NCBI GenBank assembly: GCA_016706685.1 | Contig: JADJJE010000016.1 | Location: 124,001 to 188,000 of the forward strand | DNA length: 64,000 bases | Source of the DNA: Sandaracinaceae bacterium | GTDB taxonomy: Bacteria; Myxococcota_A; Polyangia; Polyangiales; Houyiibacteriaceae | Reading direction: 5' to 3' | Shown: in pieces, positions 42,275 to 51,743 of the stretch | Layout: each line of letters begins with the position of its first letter | Numbering within the stretch: position 1 is the first letter of the stretch | Made by a program: the position numbers and the translations under genes | The notes under the pieces: model-generated | Told to the model about the DNA's origin: nothing | What the model saw: only the letters and a program-made list of their open reading frames with translations | The model's database searches: none

Positions 42275-43497
42275 ATGTCCGACTCCCCCTCCGGGCGCTT
42301 CGTGGCGCTCGACCGACTGCGTGCGCTGGCCGTGCTGCTCATGATCCAGGGGCACGCCTTCTTCGAGTTGCTGGACCCGGCCGCCACGAGCGGCACGTGG
42401 TACCGGATGCACAAGCTGGTGCACGGGCTCACGGCGCCCATGTTCCTGATGGGCGCAGGCTTGGCGTTCGGCATCACCACGTATCCGCGCTGGGAGGCGT
42501 TCCGCGCCAGCGGCACCGAGCACCGCGCGCGGCTGCGGCGCTGCGCGCGCTGATCGTGCTGCTGGGGTATGCGCTCCAGCTGCCGGGGCACTCGCTGCGG
42601 GCGTTGGTTTCGCCGTCACCCGACGTGTGGCGCACCATCCTGGCGGTGGGCCCGCTGCAGCTCATCGGGGTGACGCTGTTCTTCGCGCAGCTCGGCACGC
42701 GCGTGTTCCACAGCCCGCGGGCGCACGCGCTCGGTGCGCTCGTGCTGGGCCTGGTGGTCATGCTGGTGGCGCCCTTCGCGTGGAACGTCGCGCCCGCTTC
42801 GCTCGATGCGCCCGGCGTCCTGGCGTTCCTCAACGGCCGCTCGCGCTCACAGTTCCCAGCGTTCCCATGGGCCGCGTTCGTGCTGGGTGCGCTGACGCTG
42901 TCGGTGGCCTGCACCTCCGCTCGCGGCGGGCGCTGGCTGCGCAGCGGTCCGCGTTGGGCCATGGCCGGCGCGCTGGCCTGCGGCGTGACCTATGCGCTCT
43001 ACCGCGCGCGCGTGAACCCGTATGGCGAGCACGACTTCTGGCACTCGAGCCCGCTCTACACGGTGTTCCGTGCGGGGGGCGTGGCGCTCTTCCTCGCGCT
43101 CGCGAGCGTGCTGGCCAGCCGTCCCGGGAAGTTGGACCGGGCGCTGGCCATCTTGGCGCGGCACTCGCTGCTGGCCTACGTGGCGCACCTGCTGCTGCTG
43201 TACGGTTCGTTCCCCGTGCCGGGCATGGTGCACGCGCTGGGCCGCGGCACGCTCGGCATCGAGGCCGCCACGCTAGCCTCGCTCGGGCTCATCGTGGCCA
43301 CCATCGGCGTGATTGTGGCGTGGCGTCACATTCAGCACACCGGCTTGATCCCAAACGGTTTCGAAAGGCTGACACGCCTGTCGTCGGGCTGGCACACGGC
43401 GCGCGCAACCTTGCGCGCATGGACCAAGTCCGAGACACACGTCACCGAGCGCAGCAGCGTCCATGGCTCCGTGTCGCCAGCGCCGCGCTCATCCTGA
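42275..43497 (+). CDS. DUF1624/HGSNAT-like membrane acyltransferase, frameshifted
   Basis: ATG 42275 opens RFVALDRLRALAVLLMIQGHAFFELLD, the typical start of heparan-alpha-glucosaminide N-acetyltransferase-like (DUF1624) and OpgC/Acyl_transf_3-type membrane proteins. The frame stops at 42551-42553 after RARLRRCAR. The next frame continues at LRALIVLLGYALQLPG, which implies one lost base near 42530 (CGCCTG read as CGCTG). The repaired protein has about 407 residues and roughly eight to ten membrane helices. It may move acyl groups across the membrane onto a sugar. The last codons (43419-43497) overlap the start of the next gene by 79 bp, so the exact 3' end is less certain. Confidence 0.68.
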
Positions 43498-45158
43498 TCA
43501 CCGTCGCCCAGTGCGCCCCACTGCAAGGCGCCGGCGCCGCGGGCGGCACCACCCTCGCTCCCGTTACGCGGGTGGCCTGCAGCGACCACCCCGTGGCGTA
43601 CGTGCTGGATCCGCGCGACCCCATGCTGGACGCGTCGCCCTTCGCGCTGCGGCTGGCGCGCCTGGGCTTCGCCGTGGAGCCGCTGCCGCTCGACCGCTCG
43701 CCGAGCGGCCTGCACGGGCTCATCGTGATCGGCAGCGGCGCCGCGCGGCACCCCGAATACGCGGCCTACATGGAGCAGTATCGCAGCCACCTGTACCACT
43801 TCGTGGACCGCGCCAACGTGCTGGTGCAGCTGGCCCAGACGGCAGCCGACGAGCCCGCGCCGCGCTTCCTGCCCACCACCCACTCGGCGCAGCGTGACGC
43901 CCGCGTGGTGAGCGAGATCCGCGTGGTGGAGGACGAGCACGCGCTGCTCGGCAACCGCCCGAAGGGGCTGCTCTCGTGGCGCGGTGAGCACGGGCTGCCC
44001 GGCGCGTTCGTGCAGCAGGCCGGCTTCCAGGTGCTGCTGGCCGAGGACGCCGACGCGCGCCGCGGCCTGTTGCTGGAGGGCGCCTACGGCCAGGGCCGCA
44101 TCCTGCTGAGCGCGCTGCCGCTCGACCAGCCGGGGGATGCCGCGGCGGCGCAGGTGTCGGACGCCTTCTTCGACGCGCTGCGCACCCACACCCGCGACGT
44201 CTGCGCGCGCGACACCGTGTCGCTCTCGCCCACCTTCTCGGGCGCCGAGCAGCGCTTCACGGAGGGCTCCGAGATGATCGCCGTGCTGCCCGACACGCAG
44301 GTGTACTCGGTGCGCTATCCGGGGCTGTTCGTGGCGCAGACGGCGTGGCTGGCGCAGAACGCCGAGCCGCTGAACATCCGCATGGCGCTGCACCTGGGCG
44401 ACATCGTGAACAACAACACGCCGATGGAGTGGCAGCGCGCGCGCAACGCCATGGGTCTGCTGGACGGCGTGATGCCGTACGTGATGGTGCCCGGCAACCA
44501 CGACTACGGCCCGTCGGGCGACGCCTCCACGCGCGACACGCTGCTGAACGACTACTTCGAGTACGAGCCGCTCTCGCAGGTGCCCGGCTTCGGCGGCGCG
44601 TTCGAGCCGGGGCGCATGGACAACACCTTCCACACCATCGAAGCGTGGGGGCGGCGCTTCATCATCCTGGCGCTCGAGTGGGGCCCGCGCGACGAGGTGC
44701 TGGCCTGGGCCGACGAGGTGATGGAGGCGCACCCCGACCACCTGGGCATCCTGGTGACGCACGCGTTCCTGAACAACAACGACAGGCGGTACGATCACAC
44801 CGACCTGCTGCACTCGCAGAGCTACAACCCGCACAACTACAGCACGCGCGGGGGCGTGAACGACGGCGAGCAGATCTGGCAGCGGCTCATCCGGCGCCAC
44901 CGGTTCGTGATGACGCTCAACGGGCACGTGCTGGGCGATGGCACCGGCTACCTGGTGAGCGAGACCGACATGGGCACGCGCTGCCACCAGATGCTGGTGA
45001 ACTGGCAGATGGTGCAGCAGGGCGGCGAGGCCAACCTGCGGCTGCTCGAGCTCTTGCCGGACGGGCACACGGTGCGCGTGCACGGATACTCGCCGCTGCA
45101 CGACCGCTTCTTGTTCGCGCCCGACCAGAGCTTCGAATTCACCATCGACGAGCGCTGA
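43419..45158 (+). CDS. Exported metallophosphoesterase (calcineurin-like)
   Basis: 579 residues from ATG 43419. The N-terminus WLRVASAALILITVAQCAP is a signal peptide, possibly a lipoprotein although the lipobox is weak. Residues 60-270 form a domain I do not recognise (HPVAYVLDPRDPMLDASPF; QGRILLSALPLDQPGDA looks like a glutamine amidotransferase-like trimeric fold). From about 285 the phosphoesterase shows VLPDTQVYS, HLGDIVNNN, VPGNHDYG, VTHAFLNN and NGHVLGDGTG. That gives the metal ligands D, D, N, H, H in order. Its substrate is unknown. It is next to the radical SAM gene (58 bp). Confidence 0.8.
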   Translation: MDQVRDTRHRAQQRPWLRVASAALILITVAQCAPLQGAGAAGGTTLAPVTRVACSDHPVAYVLDPRDPMLDASPFALRLARLGFAVEPLPLDRSPSGLHGLIVIGSGAARHPEYAAYMEQYRSHLYHFVDRANVLVQLAQTAADEPAPRFLPTTHSAQRDARVVSEIRVVEDEHALLGNRPKGLLSWRGEHGLPGAFVQQAGFQVLLAEDADARRGLLLEGAYGQGRILLSALPLDQPGDAAAAQVSDAFFDALRTHTRDVCARDTVSLSPTFSGAEQRFTEGSEMIAVLPDTQVYSVRYPGLFVAQTAWLAQNAEPLNIRMALHLGDIVNNNTPMEWQRARNAMGLLDGVMPYVMVPGNHDYGPSGDASTRDTLLNDYFEYEPLSQVPGFGGAFEPGRMDNTFHTIEAWGRRFIILALEWGPRDEVLAWADEVMEAHPDHLGILVTHAFLNNNDRRYDHTDLLHSQSYNPHNYSTRGGVNDGEQIWQRLIRRHRFVMTLNGHVLGDGTGYLVSETDMGTRCHQMLVNWQMVQQGGEANLRLLELLPDGHTVRVHGYSPLHDRFLFAPDQSFEFTIDER

Positions 45159-45216
45159 ACCCGGCCGCCGGTGTTCATGGCTTTGCGGTGTCCCTTCCCT
45201 GAGATAGACTTCCTGC

Positions 45217-46686
45217 GTGTCACGCCCACTCCCGGTCATCCAGGACGAATCGGATGGACCGGCCGCCGGTGCGCAGGGCGAGGCGGGCCACCACACGAAG
45301 GGGCTGCTGCGCCTCACCATGGCCTGCAACGAGCGCTGCGTCTTCTGCAACGTGCCCGTGGAGGACTTCCGGCCCGTGACGCCCAGCCTGGCGGCCCTCG
45401 CTGCCGAACTGGACGCGTTCATCGCGTCGGGCGAGCAGACGCTGACCATCTCGGGCGGTGAGCCCACGCTCCTGCGTGAGCGCTTACTGGATGTCGTGGC
45501 GCGTGCGCGCGCGGCGGGCGTTCCCTTCGTGGAGCTGCAGACCAACGCCGTCCTGCTCGATGACGACTACGCACAGGCCTTGGCCCGTGCGGGGGTGACC
45601 TCCGCTTTCGTGTCGTTCCTGTCGCACGTGCCAGCCCTCCACGACGGACTCGCCGGGCTCGAGGGCGCTTATGCCGACTGCCTGCGTGGCATGGATGCAC
45701 TGCTGGACGCGGGCATCGCGGTGACGCTGAACCCGGTCACCGCTCACGTCACGCAGGAGCTCGTGGCCGACTACGTGGCCTTCGTCGCCCAGCGTCTGCC
45801 CCGCGTCCGGGCCATCTCGCTCTCCGCGGTGCAGCCACACGGTCGAGCCAAGGACAACCCCGACCTGCTCCCAGACTACCGGGTCCTCAAGGGGCAGGTG
45901 GTCCTCGCCCAGGAGCGCGCGAACGCCAACGGGATTCGTCTGCTGAACCCGTACTGCGGGCTCCCGCTGTGCGTGGGTTGGGAAGAGTCCGCCGAGCGCA
46001 GCGTGGAGGCCGTGGAAGCCCTCGAGCAGCGCTCGCAGCAGGCGTTCGGCGTGGACAACCGCCAGAACAAGCGCCACGGCGAGCCATGCCGCGGGTGTGC
46101 CCTCCGCACCCGCTGCGGCGGCGCCTGGAACGCCTACTGGGAAGTGCGCGGTGGGAGTGGGATCGAGCCGCCGCTCGCCCGTGTGGAGCCGTGGCGCAGG
46201 GGCGCCAGCCAGGCCACGGGCCAGCGCATCGTGGCGGCCCGCTCTCCCGGCGAGCTTCCGGTCGCCGAGTCGAGGGACGCGGGGGAACCGCTGACGTCCG
46301 CGCCCCCCACGACCTGGTTCATGACCTCCAGCCTTCGGCTCGGCGACGGTGCGGTGCTGCGCCGCGCCGGCATCACGGACCTGGCCATCTTGACCACCGC
46401 CGCGGCGTTCAACTCCGCGCACGAGACGCGCCGCGCGCTGAGCGAGCTCGCGACCATCAACCAGGGTTTCGAGCCACAGCAACGGCTGCGGGTGGCGTTG
46501 GGCCTCACGGCGCTCGGCTCGCTGCGTGCGGCGGCCGTGGCCATCCAGCGCGCTGCGAACGTGGGCATCGACACCGTCGACATCCTGCTGGTGGAGACGC
46601 CCACCCTCACGCGCTTCGTCGACGCCGTCCGCGCCAGCCTGCCGCCCGGGGTGAGCCTGAGCGTGGGGCCGGAGGGCGTGGGATGA
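45217..46686 (+). CDS. Radical SAM protein with SPASM-like cysteines and a fused C-terminal domain
   Basis: 489 residues from GTG 45217. The SAM-binding [4Fe-4S] motif is CNERCVFC (C37, C41, C44), followed by SGGEPTLL near 84. A second Cys cluster (YCGLPLC near 250, then CRGCALRTRCGG near 292) suggests auxiliary iron-sulphur centres of the SPASM/twitch type used in peptide or sugar modification. The last 120 residues (FMTSSLRLGDGAVLRRAGITDLAILTT) form a separate helical domain of unknown role. A small overlapping ORF and a dipeptide epimerase gene follow. Peptide modification is possible but is not shown by sequence. Confidence 0.8.
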   Translation: MSRPLPVIQDESDGPAAGAQGEAGHHTKGLLRLTMACNERCVFCNVPVEDFRPVTPSLAALAAELDAFIASGEQTLTISGGEPTLLRERLLDVVARARAAGVPFVELQTNAVLLDDDYAQALARAGVTSAFVSFLSHVPALHDGLAGLEGAYADCLRGMDALLDAGIAVTLNPVTAHVTQELVADYVAFVAQRLPRVRAISLSAVQPHGRAKDNPDLLPDYRVLKGQVVLAQERANANGIRLLNPYCGLPLCVGWEESAERSVEAVEALEQRSQQAFGVDNRQNKRHGEPCRGCALRTRCGGAWNAYWEVRGGSGIEPPLARVEPWRRGASQATGQRIVAARSPGELPVAESRDAGEPLTSAPPTTWFMTSSLRLGDGAVLRRAGITDLAILTTAAAFNSAHETRRALSELATINQGFEPQQRLRVALGLTALGSLRAAAVAIQRAANVGIDTVDILLVETPTLTRFVDAVRASLPPGVSLSVGPEGVG

Positions 46687-46821
46687 GCGGGACCGGCCGC
46701 GGCGCTGTCCGCCCGGTAGCCGAAGCACGCCCCGCGGGTGCGCATCGCGCTCGAAGCTGGCAGCGAAGGGGATGTGGACGAGGACGTGATCGCGGCCGCG
46801 ATGCGTGAGCGCGAGGTCTGA
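46683..46821 (+). CDS. Possible small protein, frame-disrupted
   Basis: ATG 46683 overlaps the radical SAM stop (ATGA), typical of coupled genes. The first frame starts MSGTGRGAVRPVAEARP. A different frame, from about 46738, reads VRIALEAGSEGDVDEDVIAAAMREREV and ends with TGA at 46819-46821. Both parts use G/C-ending codons like real genes here, so one protein of about 45 residues with an indel near the GCGGG at 46734-46738 is plausible. If real, it could be a substrate or accessory peptide for the radical SAM enzyme. Without homologues this is tentative. Confidence 0.3.
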
Positions 46822-46882
46822 CGGTCTCGCTCCAGACCGCGTCGAAGCGCGTGCGCGTGCCGGGTTCTCTATACTCCTCCGA

Positions 46883-48031
46883 ATGCGCATCCAGCACCTG
46901 TCCATCTCGCCCCTGAGCGTGCCGTTGATCGAGCCCTTCGTAATTGCCACGGGGCGTATCGACACAACGCGCGCCGCGCTCGTGCAGGCCACGCTGGTGG
47001 ACGCGCATGGCCGCCGCGCGGTGGGCCTGGGTGAAGCGGCCGCGCTGCCGCCCGTGACCGCCGAGGACCAGCCCGAGCTGCTGGCCCAGCTGCGCATCGC
47101 CAGCGCACGCATGACGGACGTGGAGCTGGGCCGTCTGGACACGCCCGATGAGGTGCAGGGCCTGCTGGACGAGTGCTTCGAGGGCCAGCCCGTGGCGCGT
47201 GCGGGCATGGAGTGCGCGCTCCTGGACGCCGCAGCCCAGCTGGCCAGCCAACCGCTGTGCACGTGGCTCACGGGCGCCCCGCCACGGGACGTGATCACCG
47301 ACATGACCCTGCCCATCGCCGACCCCGCGCACATGGCGGCGCTCGCGCGCGGCTACTCGGCGCAAGGCTTCAACATCTTCAAGGTCAAGATCGGCAAGGC
47401 CATCGACGACGACCTGCGCGCCCTCGCGCTCATCGCCCACGCCGTCCCCAGCGCGCGCTTTCGCCTCGACGCCAACGCGGGTTTCAGCGCCGACCAAGCC
47501 CTGCGGGTGCTGGACGCATGCCACGCCCACGAGCTCCAGCTCGAGTGCTTCGAGCAGCCCTGCGGCCGCGACGACCTCAGCGGCATGGCGCGGGTCACCG
47601 CCAGCACCCGCGTCCCCGTGGTGGCCGACGAGTCCGTGCGCACCCTGACCGAGCTCGAGCGCGTGATCGACGCCCGCGCCGCCAGCGGCGTGAACCTCAA
47701 GCTGGTCAAGTGCGGCGGCCCCCTCGCCGCCCTGCGCATCGGTCAACGCGCCCGCGAAGCCGGCCTCGCCATCATGTGCGGCGGCATGGTGGAGACCCGC
47801 CTCGGCATGACCGCCATGGGCCACGTTGTCTGCGCCCTCGGCGGCGTGGACTTCGCCGACCTCGACACCGCGTTCCTGTTGGCCAGCGACCCCTTCGAGG
47901 GCGGCTACACCAGCGAGGGGGCGCTGCTGCGCTTCCTGGACACGCCGGGGCACGGCGTGTCGCTCCGACCACCGGGGCTGGGGACGCCAGTGCCACCTTG
48001 TGCCAGCAACCCTGGCACGCACCTTGCGTGA
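46883..48031 (+). CDS. Enolase-superfamily dipeptide epimerase (AEE-like)
   Basis: 382 residues from ATG 46883. It carries the MLE-subgroup catalytic set: K167 and K169 in FKVKIG, metal ligands D196 (RLDANAG), E224 (CFEQP) and D249 (VADES), and K273 in NLKLVKCGG. The end has CGGMVETRLGMTA and DLDTAFLLASDPFEGG, typical of L-Ala-D/L-Glu epimerases and related dipeptide epimerases that recycle peptidoglycan peptides or act on other dipeptides. The exact substrate is uncertain. It follows the radical SAM and small-ORF genes on the same strand, with a 61-bp gap after the latter. Confidence 0.87.
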   Translation: MRIQHLSISPLSVPLIEPFVIATGRIDTTRAALVQATLVDAHGRRAVGLGEAAALPPVTAEDQPELLAQLRIASARMTDVELGRLDTPDEVQGLLDECFEGQPVARAGMECALLDAAAQLASQPLCTWLTGAPPRDVITDMTLPIADPAHMAALARGYSAQGFNIFKVKIGKAIDDDLRALALIAHAVPSARFRLDANAGFSADQALRVLDACHAHELQLECFEQPCGRDDLSGMARVTASTRVPVVADESVRTLTELERVIDARAASGVNLKLVKCGGPLAALRIGQRAREAGLAIMCGGMVETRLGMTAMGHVVCALGGVDFADLDTAFLLASDPFEGGYTSEGALLRFLDTPGHGVSLRPPGLGTPVPPCASNPGTHLA

Positions 48032-48081
48032 CCGCGCCCGAGGGGCCGTCTCGCACGATTCGCGGCACCGGGAACAGACCA

Positions 48082-48490
48082 ATGACGCACATGACCTTTC
48101 GTGAACCGACCCCGACACAGTGGCTCGTCCTCGCCTTCGGGCTGGGACTCGGCGGGCTATGGGGGTGCGATGACCCGGAGGCCGCTTGCTCCTTGGATGG
48201 CAGCGACTGGGCAGGAGGAGCCCGAGTGCACGGCAGAGGAGCGCGCGAACGACTTGTTCTTGGTGTGCACGGCCAACACCATGAGCTTCCGCGGTTGCGA
48301 GTATCGCCGCCGCAGGACCGACCATGTCATCTCCGGCACCTACGTCGATGGCGCCGAGCCCGGGTCCTTCACGTTCTTCGAGCCAGGCGGCGAAGTCGAG
48401 GGTTTCCTGCAGGACGGTGGGTACTCCCTCGCGGCTCCGGGCGGTCCCTACATGCGCGCCGAGGCCGACCCGAGACTGGGGCTCGACTGA
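48082..48490 (+). CDS. Small putative lipoprotein, frameshifted
   Basis: ATG 48082 starts MTHMTFREPTPTQWLVLAFG and GLGGLWGCDDPEAACSLDG, a lipoprotein signal with Cys after LWG. Near 48210 the frame changes. The protein then reads EEPECTAEERANDLFLVCTANTMSFRGCEYRRR and ends PYMRAEADPRLGLD at 48490. The region is G-rich (GGGCAGGAGGAG), where an indel is easy. About 135 residues if repaired; it has six Cys. No family is recognised. It lies between the epimerase and the EGF-type protein gene. Confidence 0.45.
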
Positions 48491-48548
48491 CGGTCCGGCG
48501 ACTCCCAGCGCCGAGGCGGGCTGTACCAACGTGCAGCGTCGCGGTATA

Positions 48549-48573
48549 CCGGAGGCGCAAGGACCGCCTCCGG
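48549..48573 (+). promoter_or_regulatory. 9-bp hairpin overlapping the ribosome binding site of the EGF-type gene
   Basis: CCGGAGGCG (48549-48557) and CGCCTCCGG (48565-48573) are exact complements with a 7-base loop, ending 11 bases before the ATG at 48585. The 3' arm runs into the likely Shine-Dalgarno GGAG (48572-48575). It could mask ribosome binding, or end transcription from the previous gene. Confidence 0.45.
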
Positions 48574-48584
48574 AGACACGACTG

Positions 48585-50391
48585 ATGACCATTCGCCACC
48601 TGCTCCTCACGCTGGCCATGTGTGCCGCGACGCTCTTCCCCGGATGCGGGGGAGGCGACGCGCCCCTCGACAGCGGGCCGGCCGACCAGGCCGTGAGCAC
48701 CACGTGCGCCGTGAACAACGGCGGCTGCTCCATCAGCCCCATGGTGCTGTGCGGGCTGAGCGGCACGGGCCAGGTGCTGTGCGCCGCGTGTCCCACCGGC
48801 TACGTGGGCGACGGCCGCGTGTGCACCTCGAGGCGGTCCCGTGGACGGATGCACGCTGGGCACCGACAACTGCTCGCCGAACGCCATCTGCACCGACACG
48901 GTGGCGGCATTCACGTGCGAGTGCGCGGGTGGCTTCAACGGCAACGGGGTGGTCTGCGAGCACGTGGCCTGCGAGGACGTGGGTGACTGCGACGACGCCG
49001 TGGCCTGCACCGTGGACAGCTGCAGCGCGTCGGGCAGCTGCCTGCACACGCCCACGTCGTCGCTCTGCGCGGACAACGGGGTCTGCCACCCCACCGCGGG
49101 CTGCTTGGTGGGGAGCATCTGCGGGTCACCCTCCGACTGCGTGGACAGCGACCCCTGCACGCGCGACGAGATGTGCAACACGTCGAGCGCCACGTGCGTG
49201 TTCGCGCCGCTGGACAACGACGAAGACGGCGAGATCCCGTTGGTCTGCGGTGGCACGGACTGCAACGACGCCACCTGGCAGGTGGGCGCCAGCGCGGACG
49301 AGCGCTGCGGCAACGAGGTCGACGACAACTGCAACGGCGTCATCGACACCGACGCCACGCTGGCGTCGGACCCGAGCCTGCGCAGCTCCGAGACCGACTG
49401 CGGCAGCTGCGGCAACGCCTGCACGCAGGGCGACACCTGTTACCAGGGTGAGTGCGTGCCGTGCGGCACCGCTGGTGCGCCCTGCTGCAACGTTTTCTGT
49501 GGCAGCGCGACCTCGTGCACGGGCGGAACGTGCACCAACGGCGGCACGTGCGTGCGTGATGGCGGCAGCGCCACGTGCAGCGCCTCCTGCGGCGGCGTGA
49601 ACGAGGCCTGCTGCGCGGGGGGCACCTGTGGGGGCTTCCGGACGTGCGATGCGGGCAACATCTGCCGAGACGCCGGCACCTGTTCCGATGCCGGCACGGC
49701 CGTGATGTACCGCCTGAACAGCCTGAACATCCCGACGCCCGAGCAGGCCGCGGACGGGGAAGTCGTGGGCCAGAACGTGGACAACGCCAACGACACCTGT
49801 GGCGTGCCGGACTATCTCGGTGGCGTCGACAACTCGCTCATCGACCTAGCCGCCGCCCTTCCGGCGCTGGCCCCGGATGATCCCATCAATCTTCAGGACG
49901 AGATCGACAACGCGCTGAACTGCCCGGCCGCGAGCGTGAACTGCACGCGCATGGACCTGATCGTGTCCGTCCGGACGGGCACCGGGTGCGTGGTCATGGA
50001 GATCGAGAACGGCGACGGCGAGACCCTCGCCGGCCCGTTCGTGGCCACCCGGGATGGAAGCGGCAACGTCCGCGGAGGGGTGAGCAGCCTGAACCTGACG
50101 ATTCCCTACAACACGGGCACGGGGACGGTGGACATCGACCTCGCGATCACGAACGTCATCATCACGGGCAACGTGACGGCCAACGCGCTGACCAACGTGG
50201 TGATTGGTGGCGCGCTGGCGCAAACGGCGTTCGAGACCACGATCATGCAGCTGCTTCCGTTGCTCGGCGGCGACATCACCTTCGAGGACATCGGACCCAT
50301 CCTCGAAAACCTGTACGACGTACAGGTTGGCGGGCAGTGCGCGGCGCTGTCCGTGGGCTTGACCAGCGCTGGCACGCTCTACACCCCCTGA
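48585..50391 (+). CDS. Cys-rich EGF-like surface lipoprotein, frameshifted
   Basis: ATG 48585 gives a lipoprotein-like signal (LLLTLAMCAATLFPGCGGG). An EGF-like unit (CAVNNGGCSISPMVLC to YVGDGRVCTS) follows, after which the frame is lost near 48830. The next frame resumes VDGCTLGTDNCSPNAICTDT, a calcium-binding EGF-like unit. A path with two single-base losses (near 48830 and 48841) reads TSEAVPVDGC and fits best. Further Cys-rich repeats, a DNDEDGEIPLVCGGTDCND and GNEVDDNCNG metal-ligand stretch (MopA-like Ca loops), and a beta-rich C-terminus follow. About 602 residues when repaired. It is probably an outer-surface binding protein. Confidence 0.68.
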
Positions 50392-50512
50392 CGCGAACTC
50401 ACGCACGGGACTGCGTCTTCGGCGGGGGCACCGGTCTGCCTACTGCGCGCTCCGAACTCGTCGTCGTCGCACCAAGATCACCGCCAGGATGCGCTGGCGG
50501 CCGTCGGGTGCT

Positions 50513-51628
50513 TCAACGATGCGGAACGAAGCGCGGCCAGGCGGCGAAGAGGGCCACCACGCAGGTGCCGCCCGCGCCGCGCACGGTGCCGAAGCCCACG
50601 TCGGTGAAGCGCCGGTCCACCAGCGTCATGCGGTGCGACGGGCTCTCGGAGAGCGCCTGCAGCGCGGCCTGCAGCGTGCGCCCGCGCGCCACCGTCTCGC
50701 CCACCACGCGCGCTTCGATGCCGCGATGGAGCAGCCGCACGCGGGGGTCGTCCGCGTCGCCCGCGACGCCCTGGTGGCGCACCTGGCCGCTGCTGCACAC
50801 GCGGGCCGCGTGAGCCCCGGCCTCGGCCACCAGCAGGCGGTTCACGCGCAGCTCGCGCACCCCCTCGGTGGCGCGCAGGGTGGCCACGCGCGTGGCGAGG
50901 TTGTCATCGCCATCCACGCTGGGCGCCTCTCGCAGCGCGTCTTGCTCGCCCAGCACCACCCGCGAGATGGGGCGCGGTCCGTCCGGGCCGCTGGCCACCA
51001 GCTGCACCACCACGGGGCGCGGCACGTCGGGAGACATGACGAAACCGCGCGCCAGCACGTCCTCGTCCACGGCCCAGCGGTGCATGCGGTCCTCCGCGTC
51101 GCGTCCGGCCAGATACGCATCGCGGAAGCGTGGCGCGAGGCTCACCTCGAGGCGCTCGCTCGGCGTGGGAGTGGTGGCCCGCACCACCGCCGACTCTCCG
51201 GGACCCGGGGCGCGCTCCGCGCCCACCGCCTCATCGGCGGTGGCCACCGTCAGGCGCCCGGCGCGAGGCGTGACCAACAGCAAGCGCATGGTCTCGCTCT
51301 CGGCCTCGCCGCACACCAGCGGGGCATCCGCGCGCTCCCTGGCCGCTCGCAAGAAGCGTGAGCGCGCCGCTGCGTCGCCGAGCGGGGCCCGCAGCGCCTG
51401 AGCCCCCGGCAGGTCAGAACCCGCGGCCAGCAGCGCCTCGGCCAAGCTGGCCGCCGTGGGCGGCGTGTCCTCCAGCAGCAGCGCCGTGGCGGCGTCCACC
51501 AGCTGTGGGTCCGGCGTGCACGAAGGCGGCTGCTGCTGCGCAACCGTGCGACCCGGTGCCGCCCAAACACCTGCCAGCAAGAGCGCGCCAGCTCCCAGCA
51601 GCAGCAAGCTGGCTCGCCACGACCTCAC
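50513..51628 (-). CDS. Exported CAP-domain (SCP/Tpx-1 type) protein
   Basis: 371 residues if it starts at GTG 51628, where a signal peptide begins (SWRASLLLLGAGALLLAGVWAA); the open frame extends to 51817 but overlaps the carboxylase gene. The C-terminal 120 residues match a CAP domain: LRVNRLLVAEAGAHAARVC, then GETVARGRTLQAALQALSESPSHRMTLVDRRFTDVGFG. The central 200 residues are a beta-rich region of unknown kind. CAP proteins occur in secreted and surface proteins, with proteolytic or lipid-binding roles in some. The start codon is the least certain part. Confidence 0.68.
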   Translation of the reverse strand: MRSWRASLLLLGAGALLLAGVWAAPGRTVAQQQPPSCTPDPQLVDAATALLLEDTPPTAASLAEALLAAGSDLPGAQALRAPLGDAAARSRFLRAARERADAPLVCGEAESETMRLLLVTPRAGRLTVATADEAVGAERAPGPGESAVVRATTPTPSERLEVSLAPRFRDAYLAGRDAEDRMHRWAVDEDVLARGFVMSPDVPRPVVVQLVASGPDGPRPISRVVLGEQDALREAPSVDGDDNLATRVATLRATEGVRELRVNRLLVAEAGAHAARVCSSGQVRHQGVAGDADDPRVRLLHRGIEARVVGETVARGRTLQAALQALSESPSHRMTLVDRRFTDVGFGTVRGAGGTCVVALFAAWPRFVPHR

Positions 51629-51743
51629 ACCGCGCGCCCGAGACGGACGCTGCGCCTGATGGCGAGCGAGCAAGAGGACTGACAGCACCCCCCGACTGGA
51701 ACACAAGGCCAGCCCAAAGCGCCACTTCGCGGCCCAGTCCGGC

